Source: Dysidea avara (taxonomy: Eukaryota; Porifera; Demospongiae; Dictyoceratida; Dysideidae). Taken from it: a stretch of DNA of 64,000 bases. The DNA is taken from assembly GCF_963678975.1 (NCBI RefSeq), contig NC_089276.1, positions 24,721,059 to 24,785,058 on the forward strand, in the 5' to 3' direction. The notes under the pieces were generated by a model that did not search any database, was not told where the DNA came from, and worked only from the letters and a program-made list of their open reading frames with translations. Below, piece after piece: positions 54,845 to 64,000 of the stretch. Position 1 is the stretch's first letter, and every line of letters starts with the position of its first letter. The position numbers and the translations under genes were made by a program.

Positions 54845-55050
54845 CATGTTTTGACAAGATTTTAAAAATTCTGGCACAAAAAGGCAGATTGGTCCAAACC
54901 GTAAGAATCCCCCCTGGTTATGCATTGAACATTTTTAAAGCAGGTCTTATTTATATTTGTAGTTGTTACTTGATGCCATGCCCTTGATCATGCGATCATT
55001 TTTAAAGCAGGTCTTATTTATATTTGTAGTGGCTACTTGATGCTTTATAC
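54845..55050. repeat. Copies of the 49690-49830 segment, partly in tandem
   Basis: TTTAAAAATTCTGGCACAAAAA, ATTGGTCCAAACCGTAAGAA, and twice TTTTTAAAGCAGGTCTTATTTATATTTGTAGT. It precedes (on the plus strand) the 3' end of transposase copy 2. Confidence 0.75.
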
Positions 55051-55063
55051 ACAAGGTAGATGA

Positions 55064-58008
55064 TCAACTATCACGCGCCATTGTAGGTTGAGGGCAAACA
55101 AGATCTTTGGCATAATCTGGACAAATTTTGCGGATCTTCTGAAATAGGTAGTATTGACAATCTGTACTTAATCCATCTGGTACAACCGGAGATGGCAGAC
55201 AATTGAGTGAGGGATGCCACAACGAATCCTTCACCAACACAATTTGGCACTCATTGCCAGAGTTGGAGCTCTTCACAACTACTGTGCCAGGTGAGGTATC
55301 TTTGAAAATGCTGCATTTGGGTAATCCATTTTAAAGCAGTTTTCTTTTTGTGCTCCTCAAAGAACGCACTCCATTTGTAGGTTTGAACAAAGTAATCCCC
55401 TTCAAGAGTGCCTACTAGTTGTGGAACATTGACAAATGAAGAGGTGCTGATCACATTGGCAATGTCATCCGGACTGCAAACGTTTGTGCGGCGAAAGGTC
55501 TGCTTTGCAAGTCAAGTCCAAAGCACCAATCAGATGCGAACTTTGTATGACCCACTGGTAGGAATGATATTTTTATCTCCCAATGTAAGCCAGTGAGTAC
55601 ACGCCACATTAGGTATCCCATCATGTATCTGTTTTTATTTTGTCCACAGCAATTATCTGCGTGCAAGTGGACCGATGTCTCCCCTAATCCATGTTTGGCA
55701 AAAAAGTGATGATTGAATTAGCACCTTTTCCAATGTTGAATGATTCATCTATCAAATATGTCACCAGCACAGTATTGGATTTATTGGTTTGCTTTTGAAA
55801 ACAGCTACAGTGCTTACTTGCCGTGGTTTAACCTCGCAGCATACACCGAAGATGGCACATTTGCGTGGCGTAAGGAAGTACACAGGTCCTGGCTGGAAAG
55901 TGTCGCTTGGATAATGCACCTATTGGAAACGAACATGTGTATGTAAGTTACAGTGAACATTTTTACATGCTGCGCCATGTCAAAGATGTAGTACCTTTTC
56001 ACTTCTGTACTCAGTTGGAGGGTTCCGTCTACTTCAAACTAGTCTTTCAAGTTTTGTCTAGTTGTCTTGCATATGGTCCGATATGCAATCCTCTCCACAC
56101 TGATGATTTTAAGATGGTCCCTAGCCAAGCTTATCACCTGAAGAAGGTACAAAAATACCGTGATGTCTAAATCCAGTGTATAACATACTATACGATGGAT
56201 GTGGTTCAATGTCATCTCTTGTTTTTTTTTTTTGTTTTTTTAATTCTGGTCTTCAGAATGAACAAAATGTTATTTTCATTGTCTATAGACTTTGTACCAT
56301 ACACACAATCCATTGTATATTGTGTTATATAACCAGTAAATTTATGCAGGGTAAATCTCTCTAATCTGACACTTCTAACCTAAGATATTTCTGATAGCTA
56401 GCTAGACCTGGAGCATTTTACATCCTTTATAGTTAAGTGTCAGATTGTAGATTACCAGAATATGAAAATACCCTCTATTTTTCATGGTCTGATCGGTTGG
56501 TGACCTTCATAATAGCAGTACTATTTTGCTGGCATGTCCAGCATAAGTCACTGCATGGCTTGCTGATGATAACGTGTGGGAGCAAGTCCTGCCAATATTT
56601 GCAAAATGTCCTGTAGGCCACAGGACCTAAACCCAAGGCAGCAGCACTTTCAGTTAAACAGCATTCCTTGTATCGCCGCCATTTTTTCTATACAATAATA
56701 CAAAGAATGTTTTAACTTCTGCATACTTAATTTCATAATACTTATAATGAATTCTTGATAAAAGGCTTTTCATACATAGTCCATTGGCTTTAGAGAAGTT
56801 GCTGAGAAATAAGCTAAGTTGTATATAAGTACATAAGAAGCTACATTATTGCATTTTTTTTCGGGAGAACAAAAGCACTACCACATACTGTCTTTTACTT
56901 GCAGTACAAAGTAGCTATATACTGTAAACTTTGGCAAATGTTGTCAATGAAATGACAGTGGTCGCCTCCCATGTGATAAATAATTAAGTATAAAATAGGG
57001 ATTGACAATAGTGACGTCACTACGGACAATCCTTGTCACGGGTTAGACTTGTTGTTAAGGGTTGACCAGTTTACAAAATATGACCTTCATGCAAATCTTC
57101 AACCATTGTGGAGTTAGTTAATACAAAAAAACAAATTGTACCTTGTCTTTGTCCTGAGTAATAGCACCACAAAATTATTGGTGCCATGCTTGGGAAACCA
57201 AGGCGATGAAGTTCAGTGACAAACTGGTAGTGCACTACTGTGATTTGATTGCACTCTCCCAATGAAACATTGAAAAAAAGTAAATTCAAAGAGAAACCAA
57301 GTCAAGATAGTAAGATATGACCACTCAAAGTCTGAACCTGTAACAAGTATTGTTGGTACATAAAACTATTAGTTCCTATGGAATGACATTACTGTTGTGA
57401 ATCCTGCCCATACTATGTCTGTGTTAGAATGCTGTTGCTAACATTTTGTATTAACAGCTGCTTGGTGTGGGTTAATTAGGTTCATGAGGAAGGAGACAAA
57501 CTTAACTTAGGCTAGCATCACTAGTAGCATTCTATGACGCACTATACAGTGAAATTTGTCATAGCGGCTACCTGTTTATAAAGGCCATTACTGCTAAATA
57601 AAATTCTCTAATGGATAATTTGTACATAAACTGCCTGTTTAAATAAAATATTGGTCTGAAGGTCACCACTTATATGAGTATATTTTGCTTACTTTATTGC
57701 TTTTAGATGATGGTAGCAGCTTTATGTCATCACTCTTGTACCCGGGAATTCGGCATGAAACAGAATGGCATTCTGTTCTGAATAGTTCTGTATGAACTTT
57801 ACCAGGTTGGCGATGTGCTTAAAAGAAAGTGCATTGTGTGGGGTAACTTACTGTTTCCATGAGTCCGGGGACATAGACCATTATTGGTAACTCTTCTTAA
57901 TGGCTGGAACCCTGTGTTTCAACACACTATGCAGAAAGTTGTATGTTTTCTGCACAACTGTTGTCCACTGTGCATGTAGGCAATACATGTTTTCTGTCTT
58001 TTTGCAGG
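55064..58008 (-). pseudogene. Transposase-like gene (HADNC/GHTKF family), copy 2, nearly full length
   Basis: Minus-strand blocks in order: IAYMHSGQQLC (about 57960), PHNALSFKHIANLVKFIQNY with FPGYKSDDIKLLPSS (57860-57692, donor at AAA|GTAAGC), YRTFCKYWQDLLPHVIISKP with CSDLCWTCQQNSTAIM (about 56650-56515), FDMAQHVKM, then FQPGPVYFLTPRKCAIFGVC (about 55890-55815), YLIDESFNIGKGANSI (about 55760), HHFFAKHGLGETS, HADNCCGQNKNRYMMGYLMW, SFLPVGHTKF (55700-55540), NVPQLVGTLEGDYF (about 55425), and a C-terminal CPDYAKDLVCPQP ending at 55064. A deletion with frameshift lies between GKGANSI and HHFF and another shift near 55480, so it is dead. The acidic and His residues around HADNC look like part of a DDE-type fold (inference). 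The 5' end is cut off exactly where the palindrome starts. Confidence 0.7.
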
Positions 58009-59067
58009 TTTGTGGCGGCCTTCTACCACTGGTGGTATTGGCTTAAAGTCCTCAGAATCTATGATGGTGGATGTGCAGCTTAGTGGAAGGCTTTATCATG
58101 GATTGAACAAGCGCCTATTTTTAAGTGTACAGAATAAATTTTACTGTAAATTATTGTAAAAATAGTTTGATTGTGCCTATGATCAATATTATGTACTAGA
58201 AAAAATAGATAAGATTATGTTAAGGCAACATTGTTGGTAGCTCGGATGGGAGCCAGTGAAATTTAGTAAGCTTAAAGGTATATGAAACTTTAGCATCTTT
58301 CAAGATCATCTAATATCTTTTCAGATCGTAGGGCAACCCCTTCCCACATGCATGGCACTTGCTCTGCCAAGTCATGATCAGTGAGATCAAGGGCTTTGCC
58401 AGTATTTTTTAATACGCTGACTGCTCTATTAAGGTATATCGGTCTTGCATGTCAAATTTCTGAAATCTACCTAGAATTACCACTGAAGTCTTCTCTCAGC
58501 ATTGTATAAAGTAAACTAGATAACATACAGTTCATTAAAATTTATTGCAAGCTTTGAATGTCTTATCAGTTTACTAAAATTTTATGAGGCAGCTGCCTCA
58601 CAAGCCGTCCTGGAGATATGCATGGCTACAAGGGAAGCCTCGTGCACTGACATAACATAGACCTAGTCAAAGGCTGTCCAGCCCCATGTATGAAAGTGAA
58701 TTGAGGGGGAGAGGTATTCACGATGTGTTCCTTGGGATTAGCTAAAGCCGGGTAGTATCGCAATGCTGTATAGAAACCTTATAGCTAGCCACTCAGAATA
58801 TTGTAATGGTGTATGCGTATAATGGCTTCAATTAATGGAGCAATTAACGCTGGGTGGCCACAAAAGCAAAGCAAACCAGACATGGTTAAGTTTAAAAGCT
58901 CAAATTTGGAAATTTGATTTCGCGAAATCCAATTTTCAAAACTTCAAAAGAATAAGACTTTAGCTCGTTGCGCGCTGTGTGAGCAAAGCACTAAAGTTTA
59001 ATGCTTTATGTAGTTATAATTGGATGATGGAAAGATCCCCTTATCATGTAGTATGACAGTTTTTTTT

Positions 59068-59163
59068 TTTAATATTTCCAGATGGTGAACAACTTAGATT
59101 GTTGATGTATAGGATTAAATGTTAAGAACAAAGTAATCTAGAAATGATTACAGAATTGTTCAC
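59068..59163 (+). repeat. Single satellite fragment in the palindrome loop
   Basis: ATTTCCAGATGGTGAACAACTTAGATTGTTG ... AAGAACAAAGTAATC.AGAAATGATT.CAGA.TTGTTCAC is about half a unit of the array at 25-45 kb, plus orientation. It fills the loop between the two arms. Confidence 0.85.
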
Positions 59164-59753
59164 GATAAGGGGATCTTTCCATCATCTAATTATTACTACA
59201 TAAAAGCATTAAACTTTAGTGCTTTGCTCACACAGCGCGCAACGAGCTAAAGTCTTATTCTTTTCAAGTTTTGAAAATTGGATTTCGCCAAATCCAATTT
59301 CCAAATTTGAGCTTTTAAGCTTAACCATGTCTGGTTTGCTTGGCTTTTGTGGCCACCCAGCGTTAATTGCTCCATTAATTGAAGCCATTATACGCATACA
59401 CCATTACACTACTCTGAGTGGCTATAAGGTTTCTGTACAGCATTGCGATACTACCTTTAGCTAATCCCAAGGAACACATCATGAATGCCTCTCCCCCTCT
59501 ACCTTACCCTCTACTCACTTTCATACATGGGGCTGGACAGCCTTTGACTAGGTCTAGGTTATGTCAGTGCACGAGGCTTCCCTTCTAGCCATGCATGTCT
59601 CCGGGACGGCTTGTGAGGCAGCTGCCGCGGCCTCATAAAATTTTAGTGAACTGATAAGGCATTCAAAGCTTGCAATAAATTTTAATGTACTGTATGTTAT
59701 CTAGTTTACTTGATACAATGCTAAGTGAAGACTTCAGTGGTAATTCTAGGTAG

Positions 59754-60876
59754 GGCCACTCCAAGTCATACCTTAGTTTCTGGTCACTCCCAAGCCTACA
59801 AATGGATGCGGGCGGGCGGATGATCAGGACTTCAGGACTATAGACTCTACTGTGACAATATACTGTATGGTGTTATTATTTGCTCAATTTAGCAAATTCA
59901 TGTTGATTTTGTTTTTAGTCAAACTTAACCAACAACATAAGTAGTTGTGCTTCGGCAAAAAATGCACTAGGAAAGTTTTTGATGGATCATGGCTAGCTAT
60001 ACACTGATGTATAGCATTTAAGTATTTTTATTTATTTATTTATTTAGAATATACTATAGGAAATGTTTTGCTCATGTAGCTACTTATGCTTTCCAAGTGA
60101 AATAAATGTCTATTAGCTATGTCAGGAAAATATTACTATGACTTATATAGCTAAGTTGTTCAAATGATCATGATCCAAAATGAAATTTAACTTCTATTTT
60201 CACATCAGAAATTCTTCATTCAGATGTGAAGTCGTAGCCCACTAGCTATGTGTTTCCAGCCTTCTATTCAGTAACCTTGAGAAAAGTAACTGTCAAAGTT
60301 TTGAGTCATTGAGTGCTCCAGACTAGTGTTTTTTAGTGATCATCTGGGAATGTTTAAACTATAAGGGTTTCTACTTGCCAATCTAATTTTAGTTATGGAA
60401 AAGTTTAAGTTTAAGCTCACCGAATGTTGCCGGCTTTCCATACCCCTGCAGTGTTCAGTGATTAGGAATTTGAAGTTACTAGACTAATCATTAGAGGACT
60501 ACATTTGAATTATAAAGTTAAAGCTATGGCCCATCTGCATGGGCTAGTAGTTAATGCTACTGAAATTACTTTGGTTACAGAAGCATTAGTAACAGTTATA
60601 ATCTGAACAGCTATATAATCAAGGACAAAACTAGCTATAGTTAGAAACATTTTATTAGTGTGGCATATATACCTAATATTAGAGTTAAGAGTAGTGTGAC
60701 TGCTCTGTTGGAATCCCTGACTGCTCTATTAGAGTATCTCGATCTTTTACAGTAAAAAATAAGTGTCTTGCTGGGTTTTAAGCACCTGTAATATTAATAA
60801 TAGTCCTCATAAACTAGGGTTCCAGGTTTACCATGCGGGCGGGTGACCAGAAACTAAGGTTTGACTTGGTGTGGCC
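59754..60876. mobile_element. TIR element GGCCACTCCAAGTCA, 3-bp target duplication TAG
   Basis: Left GGCCACTCCAAGTCATACCTTAGTTTCTGGTCAC, right GTGACCAGAAACTAAGGTTTGACTTGGTGTGGCC. The other palindrome arm gives the empty site (CTAGGTAGATTTCAG), so TAG is duplicated. Three-base duplications and GG-starting ends recall PIF/Harbinger elements, but no transposase is present. A CTGCTCTATTAGAGTATCTCGATC module lies at about 60730 inside. Confidence 0.8.
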
Positions 60877-61345
60877 TAGGTTTCAGAATTTGACATGCAA
60901 GATCGATATACCCTAATAGAGCAGTCAGCGTATTAAAAAATCCTGGCAAAGCCCTTGATATCACTGACTTGGCAGAGCAAGTGCCATGCATGTGGGAAGG
61001 GGTAGCCCCACGATCTGAAAAGATGGAAGATGATCTTGAAAGATGTTAAAGTTTCATATACCCTTAAGCTTACTAAATTTCACTGGCTCCCATCCGAGCT
61101 ACCAACAATGTTAAATCTTTGCTATTTTTTCTAGTACATAATATTTATTGATCATAGGCACAATCAAAGTATTTGTATAATAATTTACAGCAAAATTTAT
61201 TCTGTACACTTAAAAATAGGCGCTTGTCAAATTCCGTCCAATCCATGATGAAACCTTCAACTAAGCTGTCACACTTTGAGCAGATTCACCACCATAGGGT
61301 TCTGAGGACGTTGAGCCAATACCACCAGTGGTAGAAGCTTCAGCT

Positions 61346-62416
61346 GTACAGTAGCTTCCACTTCAAGGCAATGATGTAGCTCCAAGTACCCCAAGTGTTA
61401 GACACATCAATATGGAAAAGAAATTTGCAATAGCTAGCACTTTGTATAAAACTTCATACACTTACTGAAGCTGCTTCTCCACTCTGGGAAATTGGCGTAA
61501 ATTATCACACACGTATTGCTGCACAACTACAGTTATCCTTTGCTTCACTAGCTTCAGCAGAACTGATTCCACTGTAACCGCTCTGTACCATCTGATCTGA
61601 AGGCATCAGGCAGACAAGTAGGCAGGTTTCTAAAATGTGTGGGGTACTTGCAATAATAACAAGGATTATCAAATAATATTCATCAAAAAAGTTTCCACCA
61701 ACAGGTTGCAACCACAACTATTTCACAGGGTACACACTTCATGGAGTTATTCTATGCACAGCTCATACGAAACACAATCAGTGTACATCATAGCAATAAG
61801 TGGACAGTGCAATCTGATAGTCAAGTCTTTAGTAGAGTGAATCCATAACTACCGTATTTTACTGGTCGAAACCTGCCCCTCCTACTGCATAACCTTGAAG
61901 TATTGTCACAAGTACTGCCTAGCAATGTGTTGCATCTGAATATGCTGATGCAATATGTTTGAGAAGAAAAAGCTGTTAAAAGCCAGGATATAGTATTTTT
62001 GAGATGAGCTGAGTAGATAGGATGGTTAAACAAGGTCAGTCGTTTGAAAATCTCATGAGCTGCTGCCATAAAAGCTCATATTGTAGCCACTTTTGCATAG
62101 TAACCACGTGATATAATAATGGCTGTTGTTAACCAGTAAAATGCAGCACTCCAAAATTATGTGAAAAACAGTGATTGTTCAATTAGAATGTTTTGATTAC
62201 TTTAGGGAAGTGTATCTACTATTAGAGCAAGTTAACAGATTCCCAAAGAGCAAGGTGTAGTAATCTATCAAGGGAGAAATGACATCGTCTGCAATACACA
62301 GAAGGAGTTTTGCATGCCAGTATACTAAAAACAATGACACAAATTGCAGTATGTCACATTGTTGCCATGCTGTATACCAGAACTTTTGATCAGGTTATAA
62401 TTGAAGAAGAATTATT
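61346..62416. other. No gene called
   Basis: Between the palindrome and the stop of the golgin gene. Minus-strand frames at 61505-61717 and 61821-62069 show no motif. Some of this should be 3' UTR of the golgin gene. Confidence 0.4.
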
Positions 62417-63220
62417 TCACCAACGCCTTGGAGAAATGGGATTTTTGCTAGATTGTAGTACATTACTAAAGTAATTGAGAATAGTATCGCCACAGTAACT
62501 GCTGTGATGAACTTTTGCAAGCAGAAACTTAGCTTGCTCTCTAACAGAGGTTAGTAAAATATCATCATATTTATAAAGAGGCTCTGTGTACTGTGTACAG
62601 ACAACTGAACAACATTTGTACCTGTAATGTTTTTTTTTATCCTGGATCAGTTGATCCTTCTTTTCAAATTTATTCTTTAAAGATTCTCTTTGGGTTTGAT
62701 ACAGTAGTATATACTCTCCTAAAACATGCACACCATTAAAACATGACTGCTACAAATTACTTACCTATTGTCTCTGTCTCATTGGCCAGTTGGACATTAA
62801 CATGTTCGTACTGTTGTAACTGATGTAACAGATCAGCTTTCTCTGTCATGAGCTGACTGAAACGTTTCTGTGTGAATTATAGTACATATAATTCAAATTT
62901 ACATATGTAACACTGTACTAGGGATTCCAAATCAATAGTACCAGAAATGGCTGAAAGAGAAACAACCTTTATAAAGGTAGCTATGGTTATTTTTCAAGGG
63001 GAGAGAGTTACAATTTTAACAAATGTGTGTTTGTGTTCAAGAATTTCCTAGTAGATTTTTAGGTCCCATTATTTAGTTAAGAGCTACTACTACCCTTGAG
63101 TGTCATCATGCTCAACAAGTTCAGTTCTATCATCTTGTTGAGATATTACCTACTGTGTCCTACTGATAGCCTGGCTGCTAACTCATCTCTCTCTGTTTGT
63201 ACCTGCCTCAGTAGATCCTC
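62417..63220 (-). CDS. GOLGA2/GM130-like golgin, 3' exons
   Basis: Exons 62867-62765 (KRFSQLMTEKADLLHQL..., ends NETETI), 62718-62622 (GEYILLYQTQRESLK, then KFEKKDQLIQ) and 62540-62417 (EQAKFLLAKV..., stop) join with agreeing phases (0/1, 1/2, 2). The junction ETETIGEYI.LYQ.QR is a hallmark of GM130-family golgins, coiled-coil tethers on the cis-Golgi that bind p115 and GRASP65 in known animals. A further exon upstream, 63220-63150 (EDLLRQVQTERDELAARL), fits the coiled coil, but its phase does not join 62867 directly, so a small exon is missing from my model. The C terminus lacks the hydrophobic GRASP-binding end known in vertebrate GM130. The 5' part must lie beyond 63.2 kb, outside or interrupted by repeats. 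Confidence 0.75.
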
Positions 63221-63284
63221 CTGAGAAAAAGCAAATGTGATTACATATAAAATGGAATCTTCCACAAAGACTAAATACAGTAGA

Positions 63285-63598
63285 ACCTGTCTAAGCTGGT
63301 CAGCCTCGGGCTAACATTTCTATGTTTTAGATGGGTGAATTAGTTTATACCTTCTTCAGTAGATAAATCTAAAGTTGACCTTTTTAGAGAGGTGGTCTTA
63401 CCATAGAGGTGGTTGTTAAGACAGGTTCCACTGTAGTCCAAAACACTCCAACATAAAGTTAAGTATCTCAGCATCTAAGTATCTTTATAAGTATATGTGA
63501 CCAGATTTTACAAAAACCTCGATCTACGCACACAACCTTGCAGTTGACTTTTCACCATAAATGGATAGCCACATCAATACACTACACTTTTGCACCAA
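63285..63598. repeat. Inverted copy of 53150-53425
   Basis: Reverse complement of the segment near 53.2 kb, extended by a GGTCAGCC...AGATGGGTGAATTAG part also found near 53410. It is followed by the third transposase copy. Confidence 0.8.
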
Positions 63599-64000
63599 AT
63601 TTTTAAAATTGCACAACACTATTATTCACAGTTCTAGAGTTTTCCAGGGCTATACATACTGGCTTGGCCTTACACTATTGAGAGTTCCACTTCTAGCAAC
63701 TTCTTTTCTCTGCACTATTATATATCACATCGTGCCCAAGCTGATCTTTTGAATCACAAGGACCTTGACATGGCACTTACTGGAGCTATGATGGCATTGA
63801 CCGACAACGGAGAGCACATCACAGATGGTGGACACACAATTGAAGAAAGACAAAGGGCACACACAACATACATGCATAATGACCGTAAAGTGTGCCAGCA
63901 AACCTTTAGATTTCTTCACGGGATCAGCAAGGAGAGACTGCTGGCATTAAAAATCACTGCATCACCGATATTCGATGGCTTGAGCATTCATGTACTGGGA
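63599..64000 (+). pseudogene. Transposase-like gene, copy 3, N-terminal part running off the window
   Basis: The plus strand matches the minus strand of 49700-49320 almost base for base (few differences): TTGGCCTTACACTATTGAGAG, CATCGTGCCCAAGCTGATC, GGAGCTATGATGGCATTGACC, GGTGGACACACA.TTGAAG. It encodes the same TGAMMALT, EERQRAH and YMHN blocks. Where copy 1 has a frameshift, this copy reads FLHGISKERLLALK. The window ends within the WLEH block. So copies 1 and 3 are recent duplicates in opposite orientation. Confidence 0.7.

Larger units (their letters stand above)
58009..61345. repeat. 3.3-kb palindrome with about 1.06-kb arms
   Basis: The left arm 58009-59067 is mirrored in 59164-59753 plus 60877-61345. 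Landmarks: CTACCACTGGTGGTATTGGCT against AGCCAATACCACCAGTGGTAG, CTCGGATGGGAGCCAGTGAAA, GATAAGGGGATCTTTCCATCATC next to the centre. Arms are highly similar. The right arm is opened by a 1.1-kb TIR element. The spacer is a piece of the 165-bp satellite. Confidence 0.9.

Noticed and set aside
59209-59464. Open frames on both strands near the palindrome centre
   Set aside because: They lie in the mirrored arms; the other arm carries small differences that break the frame, and no domain is seen.

Overview
The window looks like nuclear DNA of an invertebrate animal. It is AT-rich, with GT-AG introns as short as 43 bp, very few host exons and dense, often nested transposable elements and satellites. 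A sponge-like genome is my best inference from the mixture of families and the very short introns, but nothing in the window proves the phylum. I see no bacterial operon, rRNA, CRISPR array or functional tRNA.

Layout. 0.4-6 kb: a low-complexity tract and a decayed Ngaro/DIRS-type tyrosine-recombinase retrotransposon on the minus strand (gag, RT, RNase H, recombinase). 6-11.5 kb: small inverted-repeat elements and possible exons of a plus-strand SGT/SGTA-like co-chaperone, whose last exon lies at 23.1 kb. 11.5-20.4 kb: a 'Russian doll'. The two halves of a long-TIR MITE enclose a dead LINE (ORF1, endonuclease, RT). The LINE is split by a 5.7-kb element with an exact 8-bp target duplication, which in turn carries a TA-target element, a foldback element with 21-bp minisatellite arms, and four members of one TIR family with exact 7-bp target duplications. 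21.7-22.4 kb: a copy of a tRNA-headed repeat of about 700 bp. 23.6-25.3 kb: the 3' exons of a minus-strand gene joining a CXXC zinc finger to a Ulp1/SENP-type cysteine protease.

25.3-45.1 kb: a satellite of about 165 bp, in both orientations, repeatedly interrupted. The main interruptions are 50-bp tandem repeats, two further copies of the tRNA-headed family, foldback elements, and a 9.1-kb TA-target element containing a piggyBac transposon. The piggyBac carries a complete five-exon transposase and a 3-kb array of 31-bp repeats. 45-64 kb: diverged tandem repeats, three copies (one truncated by the window edge) of a multi-exon transposase-like gene recognisable by HADNC, GQNKNR and GHTKF motifs, a CACTA-like foldback, collagen-like exon remnants, and a 3.3-kb palindrome whose loop is a fragment of the same satellite. 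Near the end are the 3' exons of a GOLGA2/GM130-like golgin gene on the minus strand.

The probable host genes are therefore only the SGT-like gene (+), the CXXC-Ulp1 gene (-, could itself be transposon-derived), the GM130-like gene (-) and perhaps one orphan ORF at 52.8 kb. The rest is repeat biology. The satellite and the inverted copies act as built-in 'empty sites', so target-site duplications of several elements can be read directly.
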